Shown here in pieces: positions 1 to 9,401 of a DNA stretch of 50,308 nt. Numbering within the stretch: position 1 is the stretch's first letter; each line of letters begins with the position of its first letter. The stretch spans positions 1-50,308 of the forward strand of contig JAHEGH010000017.1 of assembly GCA_024639825.1 (NCBI GenBank). Direction: 5' to 3'. The notes beneath the pieces were generated by a model. It was not told the origin of the DNA. It was given only the letters and a program-made list of their open reading frames with translations, and searched no databases. Origin of the DNA: Gammaproteobacteria bacterium. GTDB lineage: Bacteria; Pseudomonadota; Gammaproteobacteria; Steroidobacterales; Woeseiaceae. A program made the translations under genes and the position numbers.

Positions 1-110
1 CCGTCGGTTACCGCGATTACGGTGCCGACGTCACGCGCTTCCGCGGAAGCCTCGAAGTTCTCGATGCGTTCTTTAATCAGCGTGCTGATTTCAGAAGCTT
101 TGAGTGCCAT
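1..110 (-). CDS. atpA: ATP synthase F1 subunit alpha, N-terminal fragment
   Basis: Only the first 36 codons are present; the gene runs off the left edge. The fragment begins MALKASEIS and continues with LIKERIENF, matching the N-terminal helix of F1 alpha subunits, which contacts the delta subunit. Alpha carries non-catalytic nucleotide sites in the alpha3beta3 ring. The start lies 13 bases after the atpH stop, as expected for the gammaproteobacterial atpIBEFHAGDC order. A GGAAA-like ribosome site lies just upstream. The identification rests on the N-terminal pattern together with operon position. Confidence 0.93.
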   Translation of the reverse strand, partial: MALKASEISTLIKERIENFEASAEARDVGTVIAVTD

Positions 111-123
111 TTCCTTTTCCTCT

Positions 124-687
124 TTACTTGGTCAGTGCGTTGGCAAGACCTTCCAGTCTTGCGCGCAGTGATCCATCAATTACGACATCGCCAGCGCGGA
201 TCACGGCGCCACCAATAAGGTTTTCATCTATTTCTGTCGTCAGCTTCACGTCACGACCCAGGCGCTCCTTGAGCGAGGCCGTGATTTCCTGCTTCTGCTC
301 CGCGCTCAGTGGGGAGGCGGACGTGACAACCGCGTCAACGCTGTTCTCTACCTCGGCTCTGAGCGCCTCAAAGTGATCAGCAATCTCGGGCAGTACGGGC
401 ACCCGACGATTTTCCAACAGCAGCTTCAGGAAATTACTGCCGTGGTCGCTACCGCCGGCGAACACCGAGCCCTCGCCCACTGCCTTTGCGAACAGTCCCG
501 TCAGAAACTCGAGTCGCTGCGCGTCGTTTAACGACGGGCGCGCCAGAAACGCGGCGACCTGGCCGTCGCTCATCAGCTCCCGTGCAACAGCAAACGACGC
601 CGACAATTCCGCCAGCGCATTACTTTCCTGGGCAACCTCAAAAGCTGCCTGCGCATAGGGCCTTGCTACTGTGTTGTTGTCAGCCAC
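124..687 (-). CDS. atpH: ATP synthase F1 subunit delta
   Basis: This 187-residue protein is the delta (OSCP-like) subunit, which joins the top of the F1 alpha3beta3 ring to the peripheral b stalk. The N-terminus ([12 protein letters not shown]) is the typical delta helix, and the C-terminal part has the family pattern of [15 protein letters not shown] followed by a DENLIGG-like stretch ending near the carboxyl end. Length is slightly above the usual 177-180. It starts four bases after the atpF stop and is followed closely by atpA, so the genes are co-transcribed. Confidence 0.95.
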   Translation of the reverse strand: MADNNTVARPYAQAAFEVAQESNALAELSASFAVARELMSDGQVAAFLARPSLNDAQRLEFLTGLFAKAVGEGSVFAGGSDHGSNFLKLLLENRRVPVLPEIADHFEALRAEVENSVDAVVTSASPLSAEQKQEITASLKERLGRDVKLTTEIDENLIGGAVIRAGDVVIDGSLRARLEGLANALTK

Positions 688-691
688 TTAT

Positions 692-1162
692 CTAGAGCTC
701 CTGCGCAAGCTTGCCCAGGATGTCGTCGTGGGCCTTGCCGTCAATCTCACGCTTCAGGATCTTCTCGGCACTGGCGATCGCGATCGCCGATACCTGACCA
801 CGCAGCTCTTCGCGAGCCTTGTTGGCTTCCTGCTCGATCTCGGCCTTGGCGGCGCTAAGCTGACGCTCGCGCTCCTTGACGCCGGCGTCTTTGCCATCGG
901 CAACGATCTCGTTGGCGCGGGCGTGTGCCTGGTCAAGAATGCCGGTGGCCTGCTGGCGAGCCTCGTTGACGATCTCGTCGGCCTGAGCCTGAGCCTCGAC
1001 CAGCTTCTCCTGGCTCTTGTCGGCAGCGGCCAGACCTTCTTCGATCTGCTGCTGGCGCTCTTCAAGCGCATTGAGAATCGGCGGCCAGATGAACTTCATG
1101 CAGAACCAGACAAACACGATCATCGCGATCGTCTGGCCGATGAGGGTCATATTAATATCCAC
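692..1162 (-). CDS. atpF: ATP synthase Fo subunit b
   Basis: This 156-residue protein is the peripheral stalk subunit b. An N-terminal membrane helix (about residues 5-27, with [17 protein letters not shown]) is followed by a long charged alpha-helical region rich in Glu, Gln, Lys and Ala that dimerises as a coiled coil and binds the delta subunit. Length matches the family (156 in E. coli). It sits between atpE and atpH in the usual order. The 89-base gap to atpE is unusually long for this operon and holds a REP-like palindrome. Confidence 0.96.
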   Translation of the reverse strand: MDINMTLIGQTIAMIVFVWFCMKFIWPPILNALEERQQQIEEGLAAADKSQEKLVEAQAQADEIVNEARQQATGILDQAHARANEIVADGKDAGVKERERQLSAAKAEIEQEANKAREELRGQVSAIAIASAEKILKREIDGKAHDDILGKLAQEL

Positions 1163-1196
1163 GTAATGCTCCTCGCATTCTATTCGGGATCAAATC

Positions 1197-1246
1197 TGTG
1201 GGAGCGGCTTCTGCCGCTGGATTTCGGACCCAAAGGCCCTCCCACA
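1197..1246. repeat. REP-like palindromic element inside the atp operon
   Basis: An 8-bp inverted repeat (TGTGGGAG at 1197-1204, CTCCCACA at 1239-1246) encloses a second hairpin (AGCGGC, loop TTCT, GCCGCT at 1203-1218). The head TGTGGGAGCGGCTT closely resembles REP elements described in Pseudomonas and Xanthomonadales-type genomes. It fills most of the atpE-atpF gap and would be transcribed as a structured RNA within the operon. REP identity is inferred from sequence resemblance; copy number in the genome is not known from this window. Confidence 0.6.
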
Positions 1247-1251
1247 TTTTA

Positions 1252-1530
<279 letters not shown>

Positions 1531-1574
1531 CTACGGAGGATCAAGTCCAAATATTGAAAATTAAAGTAAATCGA

Positions 1575-2805
<1,231 letters not shown>

Positions 2806-2911
2806 TTCTCTATGCCTCCGGCACTAAAAACGCCACTTCCATCGGTTCGGGCCGGCGGTTGGTGGCGCATATGGTGTGATTCTTCCAGGCGGGCCTGTGA
2901 ATAGCGTGCGC

Positions 2912-2940
2912 ATTATAGAGGCAGGTATGGGGCAAGGCAA
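2912..2940 (-). promoter_or_regulatory. Sigma-70 promoter of the atp operon
   Basis: On the minus strand TTGCCT (2940-2935) and a perfect TATAAT (2917-2912) are separated by 17 bases. Transcription would start near 2905, leaving a leader of about 100 nucleotides before atpI. The hexamer match and spacing are read directly; activity is inferred. Confidence 0.7.
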
Positions 2941-2941
2941 C

Positions 2942-2983
2942 AAAAAACCCCGTCCTGGGCGAGGCGACTTCCGGGGCGTTTTT
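2942..2983. terminator. Possible bidirectional terminator-like hairpin in the atpI/EAL divergent gap
   Basis: A run of six A (2942-2947), CCCCG (2948-2952), CGGGG (2972-2976) and five T (2979-2983) form a short stem with A- and T-tracts on the two sides. It sits upstream of the atp -35 box and about 110 bases before the EAL gene. The 289-base gap 2806-3094 otherwise contains only the atp promoter and an AT-rich leader for the plus-strand gene. The stem is short and the loop long, so activity is doubtful. Confidence 0.35.
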
Positions 2984-3094
2984 CCCGGGATATTAGGGGG
3001 TTTCGGCCGATTTCTCCCAGTGCGACACAGCGCACATATGAGGGGGCGCTCTCCGCGTATAAATACAGTGTCTATAAGCCTTTAACTTAACGCT

Positions 3095-4258
3095 ATGTTG
3101 TTGATTGCCAGCGAAACAATTCGAAGCAACCGGTCCCTTAACGATGTTGTCCGGGAGATGAGCTTTACACTGAGTTTCTTCGCCAGTCCCGGCAAATTTG
3201 CCGAGCTCATGCTGGGCCAGTCCCGCCGGATCGTGGTGCTAACGGAGAATGACGTAACGCCCGAAGCGGTGCGAACGCTCAAGGACGCCAAGGACCGCGC
3301 ACCGTTCGGCATCATTGTGGCCGCCGACAGGGCTTCTCTGCGCAGCAGCAGGCAGGCGGAGCTCGTCGACAAGCTGGCGAGCTACGACAATATCGAGTGG
3401 ATCGGCAGCCATTTCGATTTTGACAAACTGAGCGCCTCAGCCCGACGCTGCCGTCGCCGGATGCTGCGGGTTTCGCGCCGGGAGCTGGAAAGCGCCCTCG
3501 AAAACGGCGAAATCGTCCTGCGGTACCAGCCCAAGGTAGAGCGCAACGCGGGTAATGAGTGGCTGACACATGAGGCCGAGGCCCTGATCCGCTGGCATCA
3601 CCCGGAACACGGCCTGATCGGGCCGCTGGAGTTCCTGCCGGAGGCCGAGGCATTCGGATTGATGACAGAACTCAGCGAATTTGTCCTCCGCGAGGCCGCC
3701 AAACAGCAGGTGACCTGGCGAAACCAGGGCATCGTGCTGAACTCCTGCATTAACCTCGCGTCGAGCCAGTTGAATATTCCTGATCTGGCGAGCAAGTACC
3801 GCGACATCGTCAGGGAGGCCGGCCTCGAGTGCGCCGCCTTTACGTTTGAGGTTATCGAGCAGGACCTGACCGACCCGTCGGCACCGCACCTCGCGGCGGT
3901 CAAGGCACTGCGAAACCATGGGTTCCGGATCTGCCTGGATGACTTCCGGGTTGCGGCGTCATCACTGGGGACCTTCGAACATCTGCCCTTCGATGAAATC
4001 AAGATTCACGCCTCGGCTCTGAAGCGGGCCCAGGGCGACACGGTCGCTATGGCGGTGCTCGCCGCCGTCACGGGCCTGGCACACAATCTCGGCATGTCCG
4101 TTTGTGCCGAGGGCGTAGAGGACCAGCAGACCTTTGAATTCCTGAAGACCATTGAGTGCGACAAGATGCAGGGCTTCTTGATCTCGGAAGCCGTCATCCC
4201 GTCGATCATTCGCCGGGTCTACTCCTCGAAAGACGAGACCGCCGACTCGGCCGCCTAA
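3095..4258 (+). CDS. Pseudo-receiver/EAL domain protein (cyclic-di-GMP phosphodiesterase-like)
   Basis: The 387-residue protein has an N-terminal region (about 1-125) with an alternating strand-helix pattern (RRIVVLTE, FGIIVAAD, IEWIGSHFDF) like a receiver fold. The acceptor aspartate position is not obvious, so it may be a degenerate receiver. An EAL domain follows (about 130-375). The EALIR motif is at residues 162-166, and the metal-site positions INLASSQL, FEVIEQ, LDDF, DEIK, CAEGVE and the MQGF box are retained. The usual DDFG loop reads DDFR and the usual KID reads KIH, so hydrolysis of cyclic-di-GMP is plausible but not certain. The start is uncertain: the ATG used has a weak ribosome site, and an internal Met22 has a better one. 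It lies alone between atpI and a transposase, head-on to the inferred replication fork. Confidence 0.85.
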   Translation: MLLIASETIRSNRSLNDVVREMSFTLSFFASPGKFAELMLGQSRRIVVLTENDVTPEAVRTLKDAKDRAPFGIIVAADRASLRSSRQAELVDKLASYDNIEWIGSHFDFDKLSASARRCRRRMLRVSRRELESALENGEIVLRYQPKVERNAGNEWLTHEAEALIRWHHPEHGLIGPLEFLPEAEAFGLMTELSEFVLREAAKQQVTWRNQGIVLNSCINLASSQLNIPDLASKYRDIVREAGLECAAFTFEVIEQDLTDPSAPHLAAVKALRNHGFRICLDDFRVAASSLGTFEHLPFDEIKIHASALKRAQGDTVAMAVLAAVTGLAHNLGMSVCAEGVEDQQTFEFLKTIECDKMQGFLISEAVIPSIIRRVYSSKDETADSAA

Positions 4259-4262
4259 ACTC

Positions 4263-4282
4263 GTACCGGACACCCTATATCC
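4263..4282. repeat. Left inverted repeat of the RAYT element
   Basis: The bases GTACCGGACACCCTAT at 4263-4278 are the exact reverse complement of 5077-5092. The match continues as ATCC against GGAA with one mismatch, giving 19 of 20. Confidence 0.85.
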
Positions 4283-4289
4283 TGTCTAA

Positions 4290-4304
4290 AGGTGCCGGAC
4301 ACCT
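4290..4304. repeat. Internal REP-like palindrome
   Basis: AGGTG, loop CCGGA, CACCT forms a small hairpin whose core (GCCGGACACC) repeats the core of the left inverted repeat (ACCGGACACC) in the same orientation. It may be the second half of a REP doublet recognised by the adjacent transposase. The remaining bases to 4394 contain no other structure that I can see. Confidence 0.5.
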
Positions 4305-4394
4305 CATTTCCAGGTATTCGTCACGAATTTACCAGGACCGCTCGTTCATCAAATCTGTGATTGTGAGGCTCGGCTTCTTGTTAAAGGCAGGGCT

Positions 4395-5063
4395 ATGCCC
4401 CGATTCCGCAGGCTTATCGTTCCTGGTTTTGCTCATCACGTCACGCAGCGCGGCGTACGTCGACAAACGACCTTTTTTGACGATCACGATTATCGAGCGT
4501 ACCTGAGGCTCGCCGTCGACCTGCTGGATGACCGGCCAATCGAGGTCTGGGCATATTGCCTCATGCCCAATCACGTCCATGCGGTCGTCGTGCCACGTCA
4601 GGATGATTGTTTGTCCCAGTACTTCGCGACCCTTCACCAACGCTATGCAAGGCGAACCAATGCCAGGCACGAGTGGGCGGGGCATTTGTGGCAAAAGCGA
4701 TTCTATTCTGTCGTTATGGACGAAGCACACACGGTCTCGGCGATGAGGTATGTCGAGATGAATCCGGTTCGCGCGGGGCTATGCCAACACCCTGAAGAAT
4801 GGCCGTGGTCAAGCTCCAGAGGAAATCTCGGTATTGTTGCTGACCCTTTGATCAATCCCGCCGCAACCGAAGGCGTTGTTTCCGATTGGGCTAATTACCT
4901 CACTCTTCATGAGGGTGCTGACGATCTCCGACGACTGCGACAGCAAACCGACACCGGTCGGCCCGACGGTAGTGAAAAATTCATTAATCTGATTGAATCT
5001 CGGACCGGCCGTCGCGTACGAAAGCGGCGCGCGGGGCGCAAGCGGCAATCGAGCATGCGGTAA
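4395..5063 (+). CDS. REP-associated tyrosine transposase (Y1_Tnp, TnpA-REP type)
   Basis: The 222-residue protein is a single-strand DNA HUH endonuclease. It has the N-terminal HHVTQRG strand, the metal-binding HUH motif in MPNHVHAVV, and the catalytic tyrosine in YVEMNPVRAGL. The extended C-terminus with GRPDGSEKF and a Lys/Arg-rich tail (RKRRAGRKR) is characteristic of RAYT proteins rather than the shorter (about 150-residue) IS200 TnpA. It is intact, with no frameshift. RAYTs are usually single-copy, domesticated genes that act on REP palindromes. The flanking inverted repeats are its probable substrates. Confidence 0.9.
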   Translation: MPRFRRLIVPGFAHHVTQRGVRRQTTFFDDHDYRAYLRLAVDLLDDRPIEVWAYCLMPNHVHAVVVPRQDDCLSQYFATLHQRYARRTNARHEWAGHLWQKRFYSVVMDEAHTVSAMRYVEMNPVRAGLCQHPEEWPWSSSRGNLGIVADPLINPAATEGVVSDWANYLTLHEGADDLRRLRQQTDTGRPDGSEKFINLIESRTGRRVRKRRAGRKRQSSMR

Positions 5064-5072
5064 CCTTAGACT

Positions 5073-5092
5073 GGAAATAGGGTGTCCGGTAC
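5073..5092. repeat. Right inverted repeat of the RAYT element
   Basis: ATAGGGTGTCCGGTAC at 5077-5092 is the exact inverse of the left copy. It sits 4 bases from the parB stop codon and 9 bases after the transposase stop. Because it is short and symmetrical only with the distant left copy, it is unlikely to act as a terminator by itself. Confidence 0.85.
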
Positions 5093-5096
5093 CAAT

Positions 5097-5993
5097 TTAT
5101 TTGATGTGTTTTAGGATGCCGTCGAGTTCGTCGAGGCTGTTGTAGCTGATGACCAGCTTGCCCGTGCCTTTTGAGCCGTGATCCAGGCTGACCTTTGCGC
5201 CCAGTTTTTGCGACACCTCCATTTCGAGGCGCCGTATGTCCGCGCTCTTGCTCGCCGTCGTCTTCGCCGGCTTTGGCTTGTCACCGTCCAGCATGCGTTT
5301 CACGAGGCGTTCGGTCTCCCGAACTGACAGGCCCTTGTTCACTACCTGGCGTGCCGCATCGAACTGTTGGGTCGGACTTGATATGGCAAGCAGGGCCCTG
5401 GCGTGCCCCATTTCCATTCGCCGGTCTTCCAGCAGCGGCTTCACCTTGTCGGACAGGTCCTGCAGGCGAAGCAGGTTGCTGACCGATGCGCGCGACCGAC
5501 CCACCGCTTGTGCTGCTTCGGCATGGGTCAGGTCAAACTCGCGAATCAGGCGATCCAGCGCCCGGGCCTCTTCCAGTGGATTGAGGTTCTCACGCTGAAT
5601 GTTCTCGATGAGCGCCATGGCGATGGCTGCTTCATCCGGTATTTCCCGAACAACGGCCGGAATTTCCGCGAGCCCGGCCAGCTGTGCAGCGCGCCAGCGG
5701 CGTTCGCCCGCAACGATTTCGAAGCGCTGCTCCTTGCCCTTGCCGGATATCGGGCGCGCCACAATCGGCTGTACAACGCCCTGCGCCTTGATCGAGCTTG
5801 CGAGATCCTCGAGGGAGTCCTGCCGCATATCCACACGTGGCTGATACTGGCCGCGCTGCAGAAGCTCAACCGGAATCTGTCGAAGGGTATCGCCACCGGC
5901 GGGCTGTTCGTTGGATGTTGGGGGCTCCGATCTTGCCGACGGCTTGCTAAGGAGCGCATCGAGACCGCGGCCCAGTCGTTTTTTGGGAGTCAT
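5097..5993 (-). CDS. parB: Chromosome partitioning protein ParB
   Basis: This 298-residue CTPase and parS-binding protein has the N-terminal KKRLGRGLDALL start typical of chromosomal ParB. The ParB/Sulfiredoxin domain follows with the nucleotide-binding GERRWRA motif (about residue 96). Next are the helix-turn-helix region (THAEAAQAVGRSRASVSNLLRL) and a C-terminal dimerisation segment. It would load on the parS palindromes seen in recF and organise the origin region. It follows parA by 5 bases. Its stop is next to the RAYT element, so it is the last gene of its transcription unit. Confidence 0.96.
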   Translation of the reverse strand: MTPKKRLGRGLDALLSKPSARSEPPTSNEQPAGGDTLRQIPVELLQRGQYQPRVDMRQDSLEDLASSIKAQGVVQPIVARPISGKGKEQRFEIVAGERRWRAAQLAGLAEIPAVVREIPDEAAIAMALIENIQRENLNPLEEARALDRLIREFDLTHAEAAQAVGRSRASVSNLLRLQDLSDKVKPLLEDRRMEMGHARALLAISSPTQQFDAARQVVNKGLSVRETERLVKRMLDGDKPKPAKTTASKSADIRRLEMEVSQKLGAKVSLDHGSKGTGKLVISYNSLDELDGILKHIK

Positions 5994-5998
5994 AATCG

Positions 5999-6784
5999 TT
6001 AAACAGCTTCAGCCATGCGCGCATCTTCGCGTCGCAGGATTTCGCCGGCGAGCGCCAGGTACGCAATCGCACCGCGCGACGACCGGTCATGCAAAAGTAC
6101 AGGGCGTCCGAAGCTGGGCGCTTCGGCGAGCCGGATATTACGCGGCACCACAGTCCGGAACACCTTTCGGTCGAAGTGTTCGAGGAGCTGCATAGACACC
6201 TCATTCGAAAGATTCACGCGTGGATCGAACATCGTCCGCAGAATGCCGAATACCTCGAGACCGGGATTCACCGACTCGCGAACCTGCGCGATGGTGTTAA
6301 GCAACGACGACAGGCCTTCGAGCGCGTAGTACTCGCATTGCATCGGAATCAGTACACCATCCGCCGCCGTGAGCGCATTCACGGTGAGCATATTGATCGA
6401 CGGTGGGCAGTCGATGAGGATGAAGTCGTATAGCCCCGCCACGGGTGCCAGCGCCTTCTTAAGCTTCATCTCCCGTCCGATTTCCTGCAGCAACTTGACC
6501 TCGGCCAGCGTCAGATCCTCGTTACCCGGCAGGATCGCAAAACCGCCTTCGGGTGGTGACACGATCGTGTCAGCCGCCGTCGCTTCGCCCAGAAGGACGT
6601 CGCAGGTCGAATTCTCGAGCTCCATCTTGTTCACACCACAACCCATCGTGGCGTTGCCCTGCGGATCCATGTCGACGAGCAGCACGCGACGCTGCGTCGC
6701 GGCAAGAGACGCCGCCAGGTTGACGCAGGTGGTGGTCTTGCCCACCCCGCCTTTCTGGTTTGCTACAGCTATGATTCGCGTCAT
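5999..6784 (-). CDS. parA: Chromosome partitioning ATPase ParA (Soj)
   Basis: The 261-residue MinD/ParA-family ATPase opens with the deviant Walker A motif KGGVGKTTT (from residue 11), including the signature lysine. The switch I region is DMDPQGNATMG and the Walker B-like strand is FILIDCPPS. It binds DNA non-specifically when ATP-bound and drives movement of ParB-parS complexes. The start codon directly follows the rsmG stop, giving the conserved rsmG-parA-parB order. Confidence 0.97.
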   Translation of the reverse strand: MTRIIAVANQKGGVGKTTTCVNLAASLAATQRRVLLVDMDPQGNATMGCGVNKMELENSTCDVLLGEATAADTIVSPPEGGFAILPGNEDLTLAEVKLLQEIGREMKLKKALAPVAGLYDFILIDCPPSINMLTVNALTAADGVLIPMQCEYYALEGLSSLLNTIAQVRESVNPGLEVFGILRTMFDPRVNLSNEVSMQLLEHFDRKVFRTVVPRNIRLAEAPSFGRPVLLHDRSSRGAIAYLALAGEILRREDARMAEAV

Positions 6785-7396
6785 CTATCCTGCCCGTCGC
6801 AATAGCACTGCGTGCCGCGAGCCCCGCTCCAGGCCCGGCACGTGCAGCTCTTCGACTTCGTGGCTCCACGGAGCCGTCAATTCTTCTAATTCTGTCGTCG
6901 GGTAGCGCCCCTTGAGCGCCACAAACACCCCGTCCTCTCTTACGTGGTGTCCGGCGATTTCCACGAGACGCGGCAATGCTGCCAGGGCCCGGGCAATCAC
7001 GGTATCAAAGCGATGGCCGGGTGCATAGTCCTCACCCCTGCCTTTCACAGCGGTAACGTTGTGCAAGCCCAGCAATCCGGCCACATGCTGCACGAACATA
7101 ATCTTTTTGTTGTTGCTGTCGAGGAGCGTGAACTCACGATCTGGCTCCACAATTGCGAGCGGTAACCCCGGGAACCCGGCACCCGTCCCGACATCGAGCA
7201 CGGTCTTGCCGTGCAGCAGCGGCTGCGCAACGAGGCTGTCCAGGATATGCGCCGCAACCATCTCGCGGGGATCTCGAATAGCGGTGAGATTCACCTTGCG
7301 GTTCCAGCGCTCGAGCTCAGCAAGGAGCGCGTCGAACTGCGCCGCGTACGCCTGGTGCTCGGGTGTCGAGAGAAATTGTCTGCAATTGAAGGTCAC
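6785..7396 (-). CDS. rsmG: 16S rRNA (guanine-527-N7)-methyltransferase RsmG
   Basis: The 203-residue SAM-dependent methyltransferase (GidB) has the glycine-rich SAM loop LDVGTGAGFPG and the downstream motifs FTLLDSNNKKIMF and FDTVIARALA typical of the family. It modifies G527 in the 530 loop of 16S rRNA. In most gammaproteobacteria it directly follows mnmG; here mnmG is about 11 kb away and the gene immediately upstream is a secreted peptidase (15-base gap). Confidence 0.95.
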   Translation of the reverse strand: MTFNCRQFLSTPEHQAYAAQFDALLAELERWNRKVNLTAIRDPREMVAAHILDSLVAQPLLHGKTVLDVGTGAGFPGLPLAIVEPDREFTLLDSNNKKIMFVQHVAGLLGLHNVTAVKGRGEDYAPGHRFDTVIARALAALPRLVEIAGHHVREDGVFVALKGRYPTTELEELTAPWSHEVEELHVPGLERGSRHAVLLRRAG

Positions 7397-7411
7397 CAGG
7401 ATGCCGAGGCG

Positions 7412-9397
7412 CTACGGGGCGGCCTCTGTTCCAGCCAGGTGCTGTCGCAGGAACATCGTCATTACCTGCTGCATGATGTCGCGGTTCTCGCGCTTCCGGT
7501 AACCGTGACCTTCGTTCAGCGCATTCATGAACCAGACGGACCGTCCCTGCTCCCGCAGGGCTTCAACCATTTGCGTCGCTTCGGTTACCGGAACCCGCGG
7601 ATCATTCTGACCCTGGATAATGAACATCGGCACCGTAATGCTTGACACGTTGTTCAGCGGACTGATCCGCTCAAGGTGCGCCCGCATTTTCGGGTCACGC
7701 TCATCCCCGTACTCCTGGCGCCGACGGTCCCGACGATAGTCCTGGGTGTTCTCGAGGAATGACACAAAATTACTGATGCCCACATTGTCGATCACCGCGC
7801 TTAATCGATCGCTGTAGTGCACGGCGCTGGCCAATACCATATAGCCCCCGTAGCTGCCGCCGTAAAGTGCTACGCGGCTGGCATCGAGGTCCGGCTGCGT
7901 TTCGATCCAGTCGAGCAGTGCGCCGATGTCCCTGACGGCATCTTCGCGCTGGAAACCGTTGTCGAGGTCGACATACGTCTTGCCATAGCCCGTTGAACCC
8001 CGCACGTTTGGCTGGATAACCGCGGCACCAAGATTCGCTACCCAAAACTGAAATGTCGTGCTGAACGTCGGACGCGCCTGCCCTTCGGGCCCGCCATGAA
8101 TACGGATAATTACCGGATGCGGACCTTCACCCCGTGGTTTGTGAACCCAGGCCGGCACCTCACGTCCGTCGAACGTCGGATAGTGCACCAGGTCCGGTAC
8201 CACGAACTCCCTTGCGACAAGCCCACCTACCTCACTTTCCGTCCAGCGAACGAGCCGACCGGACTGCAGGGGGCCGCGGCCGAGTTTCAGCACATAGGCG
8301 TCGCTCGGCGCGTTTGCCGAATTCAACGTGAGGCCAAGCCTTTTGTCATTCGGACTAAAACGTAGCCCGTAGGCAATACCCGTCGGTATCTTGTCGACCA
8401 TGCGGTACGCCCGGGTGGCGGGGTCCATCAGGTAGAGGCGCGAGTTGCCGTTCTCATTAGCAACGAACGCCATGCGCTTTCGATTGTTACTGATCGTGAC
8501 ATTGCTGATGTCCCAGGGGATGTCGGATGTCACGATCTCAGGAGCCGTTCCCGGCACCAGCGATTGCCAGGCAAGCTGATTAAACTCGCCGCCCCGATCG
8601 GTAATCAGCCACAGCCCGGCGCCGTCGTCGTCAAACGCAACAGGTTGATTGAGGCTGGGGGTTTCGCCCCCGCCGGCCAGCAGCGTCCTGGTGCCATTGT
8701 CCAGGTCCACCATGATAGCCCGCGAATCTGTGACGCTTACGTAGTTTTGCACCAGCAGGCGACTGCCGTCGCGCGAGAATTCGGCCGGCTCCCAAAGAAA
8801 GCCATCATCGGCTTGTATGGCCATCTCGGCCTTGTCAGGTTGATCAGGGTCCATGACCCAGATGTCGTTGGCTTTACCATCCCGCCGGGTGCTCTTGAAG
8901 GCGATGCGCGATCCGCGCCGATCCCACACCGTGGCACCATTGCGCGATTCACCATCGGTTAGCATGGTCGCTTCGCCGCTCTCGCCGTCAAACATGAAGA
9001 CCTGCGCAAACTCGCTGCCATTGGCGTCTCGCGAGAAGACAAGCTGCTCCTCTCCGGGACGGCGCGAGATCTCACTGATTGGCTCCCGGTAGAACGTTTG
9101 CTGGCGTCGGGCGCCACCGGGGTTTGCGACTTTGTGGAGGGAGTCGACGCTGCCGAAGCCGGTCGACACGTAGATGCTCCTGCTGTCTGCTGACCAGGCG
9201 CGAAAAGCAGCGGCACGAACATCCTGCCAGCGGTAAAGCTCATAACGAACGGACTGCGGTATCTCCGGGATGTCTTCGAGCACGAGGTTGCCATTGTTCA
9301 GGACACGCCTTTCGACGTCGCTTGCCAGCACCCCGTGAGAAACAAAGCTTACTAACGCGGCGCCGCAGATGGCCATCAAGGACTGACGCAGCAGCAT
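7412..9397 (-). CDS. Secreted S9 family (prolyl oligopeptidase-type) serine peptidase
   Basis: The 661-residue protein starts with a signal peptide (hydrophobic about residues 8-25, predicted cleavage after LAS). A beta-propeller-like region follows with repeated WD40/TolB-type patterns. The C-terminal alpha/beta hydrolase domain carries the nucleophile Ser515 in GGSYGGYM, Asp599 in GQNDPRVP and His631 in NEGHGYRK. The family cleaves short peptides, often dipeptidyl- or acylaminoacyl-type; specificity cannot be read here. It starts 4 bases after the acuI-like gene stop and continues into rsmG, so it appears to sit mid-operon. An alternative start at Met8 would give a shorter signal peptide. 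Confidence 0.93.
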   Translation of the reverse strand: MLLRQSLMAICGAALVSFVSHGVLASDVERRVLNNGNLVLEDIPEIPQSVRYELYRWQDVRAAAFRAWSADSRSIYVSTGFGSVDSLHKVANPGGARRQQTFYREPISEISRRPGEEQLVFSRDANGSEFAQVFMFDGESGEATMLTDGESRNGATVWDRRGSRIAFKSTRRDGKANDIWVMDPDQPDKAEMAIQADDGFLWEPAEFSRDGSRLLVQNYVSVTDSRAIMVDLDNGTRTLLAGGGETPSLNQPVAFDDDGAGLWLITDRGGEFNQLAWQSLVPGTAPEIVTSDIPWDISNVTISNNRKRMAFVANENGNSRLYLMDPATRAYRMVDKIPTGIAYGLRFSPNDKRLGLTLNSANAPSDAYVLKLGRGPLQSGRLVRWTESEVGGLVAREFVVPDLVHYPTFDGREVPAWVHKPRGEGPHPVIIRIHGGPEGQARPTFSTTFQFWVANLGAAVIQPNVRGSTGYGKTYVDLDNGFQREDAVRDIGALLDWIETQPDLDASRVALYGGSYGGYMVLASAVHYSDRLSAVIDNVGISNFVSFLENTQDYRRDRRRQEYGDERDPKMRAHLERISPLNNVSSITVPMFIIQGQNDPRVPVTEATQMVEALREQGRSVWFMNALNEGHGYRKRENRDIMQQVMTMFLRQHLAGTEAAP

Positions 9398-9401
9398 CGG
9401 G

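Larger units (their letters stand above)
4263..5092 (+). mobile_element. REP/RAYT element (transposase framed by 20-bp inverted repeats)
   Basis: A 16-bp perfect inverted repeat, extendable to 19 of 20 matches, occupies 4263-4282 and 5073-5092 and frames a Y1-type transposase gene. A related imperfect palindrome lies just inside the left end. The element begins 4 bases after the EAL stop and ends 4 bases before the parB stop codon, exactly filling the gap. This is the layout of REP-associated tyrosine transposases rather than of a classical IS200, which lacks terminal inverted repeats. Confidence 0.75.

Noticed and set aside
5829..5838. CACACGTGGC within parB as a possible parS
   Set aside because: Only the CACGTG core matches; the arms do not follow TGTTNCACGTGNAACA.
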